A stretch of DNA of 64,000 nt from Vreelandella neptunia (GTDB lineage Bacteria > Pseudomonadota > Gammaproteobacteria > Pseudomonadales > Halomonadaceae), in contig NZ_JAKVTW010000003.1 of assembly GCF_022489065.1 (NCBI RefSeq), forward strand, positions 62,001 to 126,000. Direction: 5' to 3'. The position numbers were made by a program, and so were the translations under genes. A model generated the notes under the pieces. That model worked only from the letters and a program-made list of their open reading frames with translations. It did not search any database and was not told the DNA's origin. Positions within the stretch are counted from its first letter, which is position 1, and each line of letters opens with the position of its first letter. Positions 37,061 through 46,590 of the stretch are shown one piece after another.

Positions 37061-37113
37061 TGTTTCTTATTTTCTGCTCACTCTTTGCTCCTAAATCCAA
37101 CTGAGACCACACC

Positions 37114-39162
37114 ATGCCTCGTCTGCCGTTTGCCCGTCGTCCTTTGGCGCGCTCAATCTCCTCGTTGATTCCCGTCACCGTGGCGATCTTTTGTGCATCT
37201 ACCTACGCGCAAGAAACGTCTACGTCCAACGACACCGTGGTGGTCACGGCCACGGCTTTGAAAGTCGATACCCCGCTAGTGGAAACGCCACGGCCAGTCT
37301 CGAGCGTTGACCGTGAAGAGCTGGATACCCGCAACGTCCAGCAACTCGACGAGACGTTCCGCTATCGTTCTGGTGTGCTTTCCGGTCACTATGGCTCGGA
37401 CAACAATACCGATTGGTTCAAAATCAGGGGCTTTGATCAGGCAACCTATCAGGATGGACTTCGTCTCTATCGAACCGGATATTACCAGTGGCTACCTGAA
37501 ACTTACGGTCTGGAGAGAGTAGACGTTTTCAAGGGCCCCACTTCGATTCTCTACGGTGAGGCGCCCTCAGGTGGAATGATAAACGCTGTGAGCAAACGAC
37601 CGACCGATGAGCCGAGAGGTGAGTTCGAGATCCAGGCTGGCAATCGGGATCATCGCCAGTTAGGCATTGATACATCAGGTCCAGTTACGAACAGTGGAGA
37701 TGTACGCTACCGCTTCGTGGGGCTGTATAAGGAGCGAGATGGTGACCTAAATGGCACCGATAACGAGCGTTACTACTTTGCGCCGAGCCTTGAGTGGGAT
37801 ATTTCTGATGAGACGCAACTGACCGTTCTAGCCAGTTTCCAACAGGACGACGGCGTTCCCGTAAATCCATTCAAGCTAGCCTATGGCACGGTGCAAAATA
37901 CCCCGTTTGGAAAAGTAGATCCGCAGACCAACTATGGTGCGCCGGGCTATGATAGAGATGAGCATACGCAGACTGCTATTGGCTACGAACTTCGCCATGC
38001 GCTTGATGACACTTGGGAGTTCGAGCAAAACTTCCGTTATAGCCATCTTGACCTGGATCTTCGTAGTACCTATATGGACTATGCTACGGGCGACGGTCGC
38101 ACGGCTTATCGCGGCCACCTTCAGCGCAACGGCGATATCGATAGCTTCACCATCGATAATCGGCTGGTAGGTAAGTGGTATACAGAGCGTACGGAAAACA
38201 CTTTACTAGTCGGGGTGGATTACCAAGACCTGAGTTTGGACGGTAAAGAGTTCGATGATTTTACCTACGACACCGTTGATATCTTTGACCCTCGAGGGGG
38301 TATCGTCCCAGTGCCTGATAATCAGTTAACTAGCCGTCGGATCGACAAGGAACAGCTAGGTCTCTATGTGCAGGATCAGCTGCGTATTGATGATCGCTGG
38401 GTATTGCTTGGGGGAGCGCGGTATGACAGTGCTGATATTAGAAACGAGTCCGAGCGAGATAACGCAACGGTAGATGAGACCCAGGCTGCAACGTCACTTT
38501 CTGGCGGTGTGATGTATCTTGGCAGTAATGGCCTGAATCCCTACCTCAGTTATAGCGAATCTTTCCAGCCTGAGGCGCAGACTGATCCGTCTGGTGCAAT
38601 ATTTGAGGAAATCGAAGGTGAGCAATGGGAAGTAGGTGTCAAATATGCGCCGTTTAACTGGGATGGTTACGTTACGGCGGCCGTGTTTGATATTAAAGAG
38701 TCGAACTCCTTCGCGACGAGGCCTGCTGGTAATCAAGAACAGGAGGGTGAGAGAACCTCTACCGGATTTGAACTGGAGGGAGTGAGCTATCTTACGGAAT
38801 CGCTAAAGCTGACGGCTGCCTATACCTATACGGACGCGCGTGACGCAAATGACAATCGTGCGGCATTGATACCTCGCCATATGACGTCAGCATGGTTGGA
38901 CTATGATTTCGCAGGAACTGATCTGCCTGGTCTGAGGGTTGGTGCTGGCATTCGCCATGTGGGGGAGTCAGTTGATGGAAGCACTACCGTGCCCGACTAT
39001 ACCGTTGGCGATGTCATGGCTAGCTACGATATCAATAACAGCTGGACGGCACAGCTTAACGTTAACAACGTAACCGATGAAGAGTACGTCGCGAGTTGTG
39101 ATTTCTGGTGTTATTACGGCGAATCTCGAAGCGTGGTCGGTAGCTTGAAATACAATTGGTAA
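37114..39162 (+). CDS. TonB-dependent siderophore receptor (FhuA group)
   Basis: A 682-residue outer-membrane receptor. Signal peptide residues 1-32 (ASTYAQE), TonB-box region NDTVVVTATALK, plug with FKIRGFDQATYQDGLRL and LERVDVFKGPTSILYGEAPSGGMINAVSKRP, then the barrel. The C-terminal loop with paired cysteines (YVASCDFWCYYGESRSV) is the FhuA/FoxA hallmark, pointing to a hydroxamate siderophore such as ferrichrome or ferrioxamine. It uses AGA/AGG arginine codons at least eight times (for example at LERVDV, EPRGE, YDRDE), which is rare in the neighbours, suggesting later acquisition beside the tRNA. Confidence 0.93.
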   Translation: MPRLPFARRPLARSISSLIPVTVAIFCASTYAQETSTSNDTVVVTATALKVDTPLVETPRPVSSVDREELDTRNVQQLDETFRYRSGVLSGHYGSDNNTDWFKIRGFDQATYQDGLRLYRTGYYQWLPETYGLERVDVFKGPTSILYGEAPSGGMINAVSKRPTDEPRGEFEIQAGNRDHRQLGIDTSGPVTNSGDVRYRFVGLYKERDGDLNGTDNERYYFAPSLEWDISDETQLTVLASFQQDDGVPVNPFKLAYGTVQNTPFGKVDPQTNYGAPGYDRDEHTQTAIGYELRHALDDTWEFEQNFRYSHLDLDLRSTYMDYATGDGRTAYRGHLQRNGDIDSFTIDNRLVGKWYTERTENTLLVGVDYQDLSLDGKEFDDFTYDTVDIFDPRGGIVPVPDNQLTSRRIDKEQLGLYVQDQLRIDDRWVLLGGARYDSADIRNESERDNATVDETQAATSLSGGVMYLGSNGLNPYLSYSESFQPEAQTDPSGAIFEEIEGEQWEVGVKYAPFNWDGYVTAAVFDIKESNSFATRPAGNQEQEGERTSTGFELEGVSYLTESLKLTAAYTYTDARDANDNRAALIPRHMTSAWLDYDFAGTDLPGLRVGAGIRHVGESVDGSTTVPDYTVGDVMASYDINNSWTAQLNVNNVTDEEYVASCDFWCYYGESRSVVGSLKYNW

Positions 39163-39176
39163 ACCACTTCTGCTCT

Positions 39177-39208
39177 AAAAAGCTCGGCCATATTGGCCGG
39201 GCTTTTTT
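39177..39208 (+). terminator. Rho-independent terminator after the FhuA-type receptor
   Basis: AGCTCGGCCA pairs with TGGCCGGGCT (one G-U) around TAT and is followed by six T residues. Confidence 0.93.
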
Positions 39209-39237
39209 ATGCTTAAACTAAAATCATAAACCATGGC

Positions 39238-40089
39238 TCACAATACACAGCGCTGCTGAGCAAATGTATCCGATGCAGTGGCGGGCTGGGGTCGCTTGCG
39301 TGGTACGCAAATCGGGCTACCGCTTTCGGGGTCGTGTATTACATGGGCGTCCAGGTCAAAAACGCACTTAAGGTTGGCAGTGGTGAATACGTCAGCGGGG
39401 GCACCACTGGTCACAATGCGTCCATCGCGCATCATCACTAAGTGGTCGGCGTAGGCGGCGGCCAGGTTCAGGTCGTGGAGTACCAGTAGTAGGGTACGGC
39501 CTTTCTCATGGGCTAGGCGTGAAAGGAGTTCCAGTAGATCAACCTGTACCTTTAGATCCAGAAAAGTGGTCGGTTCATCAAGCAGGATCAGGTCGGTTTG
39601 CTGGGCCAATACCATCGCAATCCAGCAGCGTTGCCGCTGCCCCCCGGAAAGCGCATCGACATTACGCTCGGCAAAATCCGTTACATGGGTATAAACCATC
39701 GCTTCACGAATGGCCTCAGCGTCTTGCTGGGCATTTTTCTGCCATAGCCCCTGGTGCGGAAAGCGCCCCATGCCGACCAACTGCTTTACGCTCAGCCCTT
39801 CGGGGGCGACTGGCCCTTGGGGAAGTATCCCCAGGCGCTTGGCGACCTCACGGGTATTGCTTCGGTGAATATCCTTGCCATCTAAATAAACATAGCCAGC
39901 ATTTGGTTTAAGCGTGCGGGCCAGGGTTTTCAGTAATGTCGACTTACCACTCCCATTCGGCCCCAGAAGCACCGTGAGTTTGCCCTCCGCGATGGTGATA
40001 TCCACACCGCTCAGCACTTGCCGGGCGTCATAGCCAGCATGCAGGGCTTCGCCTGTCAGGCGGGGAGGCGGGTTTGGTGGGTACGGCAT
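39238..40089 (-). CDS. Iron-siderophore ABC transporter ATPase (stand-alone)
   Basis: A 283-residue ATPase of the FecE/FhuC type: Walker A LGPNGSGKST, LPQGPVAPEGLSV, signature LSGGQRQRCWIAMVLAQ, Walker B LILLDEPTTFLD, and VLHDLNLAAAYADH. It is not next to a permease; the nearest set lacking an ATPase is the permease-permease-binding protein operon at 42484-45472, which it most likely serves. It is divergent from the receptor at 40340, with about 250 bases between the starts. The C-terminus ends in Cys-Val-Leu. Confidence 0.93.
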   Translation of the reverse strand: MPYPPNPPPRLTGEALHAGYDARQVLSGVDITIAEGKLTVLLGPNGSGKSTLLKTLARTLKPNAGYVYLDGKDIHRSNTREVAKRLGILPQGPVAPEGLSVKQLVGMGRFPHQGLWQKNAQQDAEAIREAMVYTHVTDFAERNVDALSGGQRQRCWIAMVLAQQTDLILLDEPTTFLDLKVQVDLLELLSRLAHEKGRTLLLVLHDLNLAAAYADHLVMMRDGRIVTSGAPADVFTTANLKCVFDLDAHVIHDPESGSPICVPRKRPQPATASDTFAQQRCVL

Positions 40090-40133
40090 GAGGGGCTCAT
40101 TGGGTGATCGAAACAGTCAGAACCGTAAGACAA

Positions 40134-40151
40134 AATATTCTCATTTTCAAT
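40134..40151 (-). promoter_or_regulatory. Weak Fur-box-like site, stand-alone ATPase
   Basis: On the minus strand the sequence ATTGAAAATGAGAATATT contains the AATGAGAAT half common in Fur sites, 45 bases before the ATPase ATG. The second half is poorly conserved. Confidence 0.45.
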
Positions 40152-40259
40152 ACTTACTGCTAGCCCTTGTGAAACTACTCGTTGGTTGTCGATGACCTAA
40201 AGAATTTCGTTATATCGAACGGTCCGTTCCATGGGAATAGACCTCACTGTTTTTTATGT

Positions 40260-40278
40260 GCATAATATAATCATTATC
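40260..40278 (+). promoter_or_regulatory. Fur-box-like site, receptor at 40340
   Basis: The right twelve bases, ATAATCATTATC, equal the second part of the classic 19-bp Fur box; the left part matches less well. It lies about 60 bases before the receptor ATG. Confidence 0.75.
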
Positions 40279-40339
40279 ATTTAGATCTGCATTACGCATT
40301 AGAGGGAAGGCTCACATAAACGCAGGGGATAAAAAGAAG

Positions 40340-42487
40340 ATGTACATTAAGAAACGCCCGGTATTTTGGCCTACGTTGACGCTTGCCGGTTTGGTGACTG
40401 CTAGCCAAGCCTATGGGCAGGAATCAGCAACCGCTAACGCAGAGGCGCAAAATAGCCGAGGAAACTCGGATCAAACCATGGTTGTCACTGCTTCAAGAAC
40501 CAATGCAACAAAGGAAGACTCGCCACAAACGGTGCGTATTATCAGCGAGGAAGAGATCAATCAGCAGCTGCAAATTTCCAGCGATTCCTCGCAAATACTC
40601 AGTAATTTGCTGCCTTCCTATTCGCCTAGCCGTCAAAAGATGAGCGGTAGCGGTGAAACCCTGAGAGGGCGTACGCCGCTGATTCTTATTGACGGTATTC
40701 CGCAATCGAATCCATTGCGGCCTACAGGCCGTGAAGCACATGCCATCGATTTTTCAATGGTTGAACAGATTGAGGTGATCCAGGGGGCGAACGCTACTAA
40801 CGGGGTAGGGGCTGCAGGTGGTGTCATCAATTTGATTACCAAACGCCCAGAGCCAGGCTCACTCAACCAGCACGCTGAGGTTAAGGTGACGACCCCCACC
40901 AGAGAGCTGGACAGCCATACTCTCAGCTATGAAACCAATTATGGGGTGAGTGGCAACAGCGGCAACGTCGATTATCTGTTCTCAATGAGCTTTGAGGATC
41001 AAGGGCTTTTCCTGGATGGCAACGGTGACCCTGTAGGCGTGGATAATACCCAGGGCGACCTGATGGATTCACGCTCTTATGATTTCCTGGGCAAGGTGGC
41101 TTATTGGCTTGATGATAACCAGCGTCTTCAGTTAACGGTCAACCATTATGATATTGAAAATCATAATAATTATGTCAGCGTAACGGGAGATCGTGCCAAT
41201 GGTGTGGTCACGACGTCTGAGCGTGGCACGCCTGAAGGAGACGCCCCCTATAACCGTGTGTGGACTACAGGGCTTAGCTACGATCATTACGATCTTGCCG
41301 GAATGCGGTTAAGCGCTCAGGCGTTCTACCAGGATTATGAAGCGCTATTTGGCGCCACCAACTCAGCTACTTTCCAAGATCCCACCATTGCGCCAGTGGG
41401 GACTTTTTATGACCAAACGATGGCGGCAACCAGCAAGTTTGGCACCAAGGTTTCTTTAACCAAAGATGATCTGTTGGATGATCGGCTTAAATTGACCGCC
41501 GGGTTCGATACGCTGTTCGATGAAACAGAGCAGTACTTGTATCAATCAAACCGAACCTATGTGCCTTCTACGGAATATACCGATCTTTCACCCTTCCTCC
41601 AGGCAGACTTTCGTCCGGTTGATTCGTTGCTGCTTTCCGCTGGGGTTCGTTATGAGTATGCCAAGCTGGATATCGGTGATTATCAGACCGTAGCGGCAAA
41701 CAATGGCGTTAACGTAGAGGGTGGCGATCCCAGTTTCAATGAAACGCTTTATAACCTGGGGGCGGTGTGGAGTCCCGTCGATCATTGGAGCCTGTTTGCC
41801 AATTACTCTGAAGGGTTCTCTATTCCCGATGTGGGCCGTGCATTGCGGGGCATCAGTACCCCAGGGCAGTCGGTCGATAGCATCGAAAATCTAAGCCCTA
41901 TCGTTACCGATAATGTTGAAACGGGCGTGCGCTTTGAAAATGGGCGCTTAGCCGCTGAGCTTAGCTATTATGAGTCCTCTTCTGACTTTGGTAGCCGCTT
42001 GACCGAAGTCGATGATGTCTTCTACATGCAGCGCCAGGAGACAGAAATCAAAGGCTTTGAGGCCGCCGTAGACTATCAATTTACCGATCAACACGCTGGC
42101 CGCTTAGCCTACTCCCGCATGGAGGGGCGCTACGATAGCGACGATAACGGCAGCCTGGATTCGAAACTGTCGGGGTTGGATGTATCACCGGATCGCCTGA
42201 TAGCCAGCTGGTCGGCCAAATGGACCGATGAACTCTCAACCTTTGTTCAAGCCAACTACGCCTTCGATGAAACCTTCGATGAAGCTAATCGTGAGTTTGA
42301 TGGCTATCTGTTGATGGATGCTGCCGTGGGCTACCAACTGCCTATCGGTCAGGTCAATGTAGGTGTATCTAACCTGCTTGATGAGCAGTACGTCACGTAT
42401 TACTCACAAAGTGCGCTAGTGAACGATGAGCGCTATTTTGCTGGGCGGGGCAGAACCCTCACCTTTGGTTATCGCGTCGATTTTTAA
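40340..42487 (+). CDS. TonB-dependent siderophore receptor (hydroxycarboxylate-type by context)
   Basis: A 715-residue outer-membrane receptor. Signal peptide residues 1-26 (AYGQE), TonB-box region DQTMVVTASRTN, plug with LRGRTPLILIDGIPQSNPLRP and IEVIQGANATNGVGAAGGVINLITKRP, then a barrel ending in Phe (GYRVDF). The plug wording recalls receptors for hydroxycarboxylate siderophores (vibrioferrin PvuA or rhizobactin type); this is a memory-based impression. The convergent transport operon and divergent ATPase complete the uptake route. Its TAA overlaps the TAA of the convergent permease gene inside TTAA. Confidence 0.92.
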   Translation: MYIKKRPVFWPTLTLAGLVTASQAYGQESATANAEAQNSRGNSDQTMVVTASRTNATKEDSPQTVRIISEEEINQQLQISSDSSQILSNLLPSYSPSRQKMSGSGETLRGRTPLILIDGIPQSNPLRPTGREAHAIDFSMVEQIEVIQGANATNGVGAAGGVINLITKRPEPGSLNQHAEVKVTTPTRELDSHTLSYETNYGVSGNSGNVDYLFSMSFEDQGLFLDGNGDPVGVDNTQGDLMDSRSYDFLGKVAYWLDDNQRLQLTVNHYDIENHNNYVSVTGDRANGVVTTSERGTPEGDAPYNRVWTTGLSYDHYDLAGMRLSAQAFYQDYEALFGATNSATFQDPTIAPVGTFYDQTMAATSKFGTKVSLTKDDLLDDRLKLTAGFDTLFDETEQYLYQSNRTYVPSTEYTDLSPFLQADFRPVDSLLLSAGVRYEYAKLDIGDYQTVAANNGVNVEGGDPSFNETLYNLGAVWSPVDHWSLFANYSEGFSIPDVGRALRGISTPGQSVDSIENLSPIVTDNVETGVRFENGRLAAELSYYESSSDFGSRLTEVDDVFYMQRQETEIKGFEAAVDYQFTDQHAGRLAYSRMEGRYDSDDNGSLDSKLSGLDVSPDRLIASWSAKWTDELSTFVQANYAFDETFDEANREFDGYLLMDAAVGYQLPIGQVNVGVSNLLDEQYVTYYSQSALVNDERYFAGRGRTLTFGYRVDF

Positions 42488-43515
42488 CCTTTGTAGCGCG
42501 CCCTGTGTAGCAAGTACACGAAGAAGGGCGCGCCTATCCCGGCTACAAAGATGCCCGCTGGCAAATCCTTGGGTAAAAAGGCTACCCGCCCAAGCAGGTC
42601 GGCATAAAGCACTATTAATGCACCGACCAGCGCAGAGGCAGGTATCAGCCACGCTAGTTTACGTCCCACCAACTTGGTAGCCAGGTGCGGCGCAATTAAG
42701 CCCACAAAGCTTATACCCCCCGCGAAAGCAACAGCGGCCCCTGCCAGCACAACGCTGCAAGCCAGTAGTGCTAAACGGCTACGCAGAAGAGCTACTCCAA
42801 GCCCTTCAGCAACGTTATCGCCCAGTGCCATAACATCCGCATGCCGCGCGAAAATGAAGCAAATGGGTATCACGACCACTACCCATGGTAATAAGCCTTT
42901 TACATCCTTCCACTGCGCCGCATAAAGACTGCCGGTGAGCCAAACGTAGGCCGTCATGGCGGCGGAGTCATCGCTAATCACGATTAACAGTGTGGTACCC
43001 GCTCCCATGGCCGCCGCAAGTCCGATACCGACAAGCACCATGCGTGATGGGCTGATGCCATTTCTCCACGCTAAACTGATTACTAGAAGCGCCGATGCTA
43101 GCGCGCCAGTCATGGCCGCAATGGGCAGCCAATGAATGCTCACCGTCGCGCTGAACAGCGATAGAAATAGCACCGCCGCCAGTGAAGCACCGCTGGTAAT
43201 GCCGATAACATCCGGTGAGGCTAGCGGGTTACGCACAATGCTTTGCAGAACAGCCCCGGCTATTGCCAGGGCGGAACCGACCAGTATCGCCAGCACAATG
43301 CGGGGCAGCCTTAACTCCCAAATGATAAAGGCGATATCGCTATTCTGTGGGGCTAATAGTGCGTGTAATACCTGCCTAAACGATGTGGGAAAACTCCCCA
43401 GACTGAGCGACAAGCCCGTACTTACTATCAAAAACAGGCTGATTAATAACAGGCGAATGAGCGGTGGAGTGCTGTCGTGCTTGGTATTGAGGGTTAGCGT
43501 TGCTGCTGGTCTCAT
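42484..43515 (-). CDS. FecCD-family iron-siderophore permease (FecD-like)
   Basis: A 343-residue inner-membrane permease with about ten helices: WELRLPRIVLAILVGSALAIAGAVLQ, VRNPLASPDVIGITSGASLAAV, and GGISFVGLIAPHLATKLVG. It is the last gene of the three-gene operon and overlaps the first permease by four bases. It should pair with the upstream permease as a heterodimer, powered by the ATPase encoded at 39238. Confidence 0.93.
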   Translation of the reverse strand: MRPAATLTLNTKHDSTPPLIRLLLISLFLIVSTGLSLSLGSFPTSFRQVLHALLAPQNSDIAFIIWELRLPRIVLAILVGSALAIAGAVLQSIVRNPLASPDVIGITSGASLAAVLFLSLFSATVSIHWLPIAAMTGALASALLVISLAWRNGISPSRMVLVGIGLAAAMGAGTTLLIVISDDSAAMTAYVWLTGSLYAAQWKDVKGLLPWVVVVIPICFIFARHADVMALGDNVAEGLGVALLRSRLALLACSVVLAGAAVAFAGGISFVGLIAPHLATKLVGRKLAWLIPASALVGALIVLYADLLGRVAFLPKDLPAGIFVAGIGAPFFVYLLHRARYKG

Positions 43516-44516
43516 TGGCTTACCATTTTGCGTCGCGCCAGATAAATAAAGAAGGGCGTGCCGATCAGCGCGGTCATCACACCAACCGGTATCTCCTGGG
43601 GTGGCATTAAAAAGCGCGAGCCCAGGTCAGCTAACATCAGCAAACCGGCACCCAGCAGAGCGCAGGCAGGTAATAGCCAACGATGATCGATACCAAACAC
43701 TCCCCGCGCTATATGAGGCACAATTAGACCCACAAAACCGATCATGCCTGCTAGCGCTACAGAACTACCCGCCAACACAATCACGACAAGCCCCAGCAGC
43801 AGTTTGATAGTGGTGGCCTGCATGCCAAGTGCGGTCACCATGTCATCGTCCAGCAATAGCGCATTGGTGTGGCGAACAAGCAACGCGCAGAGTAAAAACG
43901 CCCCGCCAAAAAGAGGCAATAAGGGCACGACCACAGAGAGCTCACGCCCGGCTAATGAACCCGCCAGCCAATAGAGCACGCTTTCAAAACTTTGCTGGTC
44001 AATTACCAGTAGCCCTTGGCTGAATGACACAAACATCGCCGTTACCGCCACTCCTGCCAGTACAACCCGCAGGGGGGAAAGCTCACCGTGGCGGCCGCGG
44101 CTAAGCAGCACTACCAGGGTGGCCGCGACCAGCGCGCCGAAGAGCGCAGCCCAAACGTAGTGGGCGGGGGTATGCAGCGGCAAAAGTGACACCGCCACCA
44201 CCACAAAAAACATCGCGCCAGCGTTAATTCCTAAAATGCCCGGTGATGCCAGTGGGTTGCGGGTCATGGTCTGCATCAGCGCCCCGGCAATCGCCAGGCT
44301 GGCACCCACCAGAGCGGCAATCACCGCACGTGGTAAGCGCTCGGTTAACAGAATAATGTGGGCGATATTGGTAGGGTCGTACTGGGTCAGTGAGGCAAAC
44401 AGAGAGGATAAAGCGATCTCAGTTGTACCTAACATCACGCTAGCAAAAAAGGCGCCCAGCGCTACCAGCAGGCCCATAAAAAGACCAATGTTTTTCGCGG
44501 CGGCGCTGTTCAGCAT
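43512..44516 (-). CDS. FecCD-family iron-siderophore permease (FecC-like)
   Basis: A 334-residue permease of the same family: LTERLPRAVIAALVGASLAIAGALMQ, TRNPLASPGILGINAGAMFFVV, and GMIGFVGLIVPHIARGVFG. Its ATG lies inside the end of the binding-protein gene (7-base overlap) and its stop overlaps the next permease start by four bases, so all three are translationally coupled. Confidence 0.93.
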   Translation of the reverse strand: MLNSAAAKNIGLFMGLLVALGAFFASVMLGTTEIALSSLFASLTQYDPTNIAHIILLTERLPRAVIAALVGASLAIAGALMQTMTRNPLASPGILGINAGAMFFVVVAVSLLPLHTPAHYVWAALFGALVAATLVVLLSRGRHGELSPLRVVLAGVAVTAMFVSFSQGLLVIDQQSFESVLYWLAGSLAGRELSVVVPLLPLFGGAFLLCALLVRHTNALLLDDDMVTALGMQATTIKLLLGLVVIVLAGSSVALAGMIGFVGLIVPHIARGVFGIDHRWLLPACALLGAGLLMLADLGSRFLMPPQEIPVGVMTALIGTPFFIYLARRKMVSQ

Positions 44517-45472
44517 GTAGATGCCACCACGTGTTCAGGCAAGCGGGCGTGGCATGTTAATGCATAGTGGTGATATAGATCATCTAGCATGGCGTTGGCC
44601 GCCAATATCCCGCCGCCCATCATCCAGTTTACCGGATCAACCTCAAACACCCGCCCGCTTTGCACGGCTGCAAGCTGTTGCCAAAGTGGGTGAGAGGCCC
44701 AGTGCTGGTAATTATCCGCAATCGCTGGGTCATCTGGCTCAAGCAGAATAAAAATGGCATCGGCATCTATGACGGGGATATTTTCAGTACTGGAAAGCTT
44801 CATTCCCCAGCTCTGGCTTTGTAGCGTATCTGGCTGCTCGAAGCCCAGCTCAGTTAAAATCGAGCCTGCAAAGCCGCTGGTATAAATGCGCACGTGGTCG
44901 CTTTTAAACCGAACAACGGCTACTTTTTGCGGCCAAAGATGGCCAAGTTCAACGGCAATTTGTTGGCGAAAATCAGCAACTCTTTCATCCCAGCGCTGGA
45001 GTAATTGCTTGGCCTCTGCTTCGTGGTGGGTGGCATCGGCTACCATCCTGAGCGTAGTTTTGAAATTAAACACCGTAGAGGCTGATACCGTCGGAGCAAT
45101 AGCATTCAATAGCGGGGCTATTCGCGCATGGCGAAAATCGCTGGCAATCACCACGTCAGGGTTGAGCCAGGCAATTTTTTCCAGATTGGGTTGAGTTTCT
45201 AGCCCCACGTGCTCGACGCCATTCAGCGGGTCGCGGAGATAGCGATACATGGGCTTTTCAAGCCATGAATCGACCACGCCAATCGGCGTTAGCCCAAGCG
45301 CCACAGCGCTGTCAGTAGCCCCCTGGTAAAGGGTGACGATACGCGGTGACTTAGAAGGGTTGTGTAGTGTGTCAGCTGTCAACAGAGACGGGGCTAGCGC
45401 CGCCAACGTTATTAACAACACACTCATTAAAGCGTTACGGCGATGGGTGTGTGCTTTTAACATTGATGTCAC
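44510..45472 (-). CDS. Iron-siderophore ABC transporter substrate-binding protein (FecB-like)
   Basis: A 320-residue periplasmic binding protein. Signal peptide covers about residues 1-33 (LLTADT). Family elements: PRIVTLYQGATDSAVALGLTPIGVVDSW, LNPDVVIASDFRH, and the C-terminal part with VDPVNWMMGGGILAANAMLDDL. The set resembles ferric citrate or vibrioferrin binding proteins (FecB/PvuB). It is the first gene of the operon behind a clear Fur-like palindrome. The two C-terminal cysteines (residues near 307 and 320) are unusual for the family. Confidence 0.92.
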   Translation of the reverse strand: MTSMLKAHTHRRNALMSVLLITLAALAPSLLTADTLHNPSKSPRIVTLYQGATDSAVALGLTPIGVVDSWLEKPMYRYLRDPLNGVEHVGLETQPNLEKIAWLNPDVVIASDFRHARIAPLLNAIAPTVSASTVFNFKTTLRMVADATHHEAEAKQLLQRWDERVADFRQQIAVELGHLWPQKVAVVRFKSDHVRIYTSGFAGSILTELGFEQPDTLQSQSWGMKLSSTENIPVIDADAIFILLEPDDPAIADNYQHWASHPLWQQLAAVQSGRVFEVDPVNWMMGGGILAANAMLDDLYHHYALTCHARLPEHVVASTC

Positions 45473-45521
45473 TTTACGATTAGCATGGACGGCAGAGGCA
45501 AGATGATGGCATGCCGCAAAA

Positions 45522-45540
45522 GCTAATGCAAAGCATTATC
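45522..45540 (-). promoter_or_regulatory. Fur-box-like site, FecB-like operon
   Basis: GATAATGC-TTT-GCATTAGC on the minus strand is a 19-base near-perfect palindrome (seven of eight pairs) and matches both outer parts of the Fur consensus. It lies 50 bases before the binding-protein ATG and touches the stop of azlD. Confidence 0.8.
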
Positions 45541-45871
45541 AAATGTAGGCTATCACCTGCACCACCCCATACACCGCAACCCCAGCCGCCACCGGCCAGC
45601 CCAATGAGCGCACTCGCCACCATACCAATAGCGTAACGAATAAACCGATAGCCGTGGCAAGCCAGGAAATAGCGCTCGGGTTAACCGGCATAATCGATAC
45701 ACCCAGCACCGCCGCAATCATCAGCGGGCCTAGAATGCCAAGCCATTGGGGCATGTTATTAAGGCCAGTCTCGCTATTAAGGCGCCGCTGCATCCATAGG
45801 AAAGGGACGACGCGCATCAGCAAGGTGCCCAGTGCGGAAGCAAAAATGGCCAACCAAAGTGAAGTACTCAT
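45539..45871 (-). CDS. azlD: AzlD-family branched-chain amino acid exporter subunit
   Basis: A 110-residue membrane protein with three to four helices and the AzlD pattern (FASALGTLLMRVVPFLWMQR, then IAAVLGVSIMPV). It is the small partner of AzlC in a two-component exporter for leucine, isoleucine or valine and analogues. Its ATG overlaps the azlC stop by four bases. Substrate specificity is inferred from the family. Confidence 0.88.
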   Translation of the reverse strand: MSTSLWLAIFASALGTLLMRVVPFLWMQRRLNSETGLNNMPQWLGILGPLMIAAVLGVSIMPVNPSAISWLATAIGLFVTLLVWWRVRSLGWPVAAGVAVYGVVQVIAYI

Positions 45872-46590
45872 GAGCTACGTCTCCGTGTTTGGAGCTTCAC
45901 CGTATAGAAGCAGAGGGCGCCACAGCCAGCGGCTAACGGAATGGCCACATTACTCCAGCCATAGAGCGTCAAAAGTAGCGCTGAGAGAATGGTGCAGCTC
46001 AACGCCACTGCCCAACGTTTATCGGTGTAACGCGGCGCGATCATGGTCAAAAATAGCGCTGGAAGGGCGAACGGCATAATTTCACCCAGTAGCGGCCAGC
46101 GTTGTGTTAGCGTTTCTCCTGCGGTGGCGCCTACCACGGTACCCACTATCCAAACGCCCCAGGCCAGTAGCGATGCACCTAAGAACCAGCCAAAGCGTTC
46201 GGGCGTCGGCAATTGGGGTAGCCGCGTCAATGCCAGAGCAAAGACTTGATCGGTCAGACCGTGCATCAGCCATGGCCAGTGGCGGCTGCGTGGTAATAAA
46301 GCTGCTAGGTTAGGGCCATAAACCACATGGCGCACATTGATCAGCAGTGTCATTGCCACGACTAGCCAAAGCGGCGATCCTGCCGCCACCATACCTACAA
46401 ATAGAAACTGCGAAGCACCGGCGTAAATCAATAAGGAGATAGCCGCGGCTTCCCAGGTAGAGAAACCCGCTTGGGTAGCGACCAGACCAAAAGAGAGCGA
46501 GACTGGAATATAGCCCCCCAGCAGTGGAATAGCTTCGCGCACGCCTTTTAATGCATGGCGGACTGGGGAGTGGCTGGCAAGCTGGCTCAT
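45868..46590 (-). CDS. azlC: AzlC-family branched-chain amino acid exporter subunit
   Basis: A 240-residue inner-membrane protein of the AzlC/YgaZ family, about seven helices, with motifs GYIPVSLSFGLVATQAGFSTWEAAAISLLIYAGASQFLFVGMVAAG and RHVVYGPNLA. It forms the export complex with AzlD. Four-base overlaps link it to the regulator upstream and azlD downstream, giving one regulator-exporter operon. Confidence 0.92.
   Translation of the reverse strand: MSQLASHSPVRHALKGVREAIPLLGGYIPVSLSFGLVATQAGFSTWEAAAISLLIYAGASQFLFVGMVAAGSPLWLVVAMTLLINVRHVVYGPNLAALLPRSRHWPWLMHGLTDQVFALALTRLPQLPTPERFGWFLGASLLAWGVWIVGTVVGATAGETLTQRWPLLGEIMPFALPALFLTMIAPRYTDKRWAVALSCTILSALLLTLYGWSNVAIPLAAGCGALCFYTVKLQTRRRSS

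Larger units (their letters stand above)
36696..37113. other. Gene-poor stretch after the tRNA
   Basis: About 420 bases with no convincing gene. It holds the tRNA-like relic, a short minus-strand open frame (36781-36999, 72 codons) with no ribosome-binding site or family resemblance, and a Fur-box-like site before the receptor at 37114. Base composition is more AT-rich than the surrounding genes. Confidence 0.6.
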
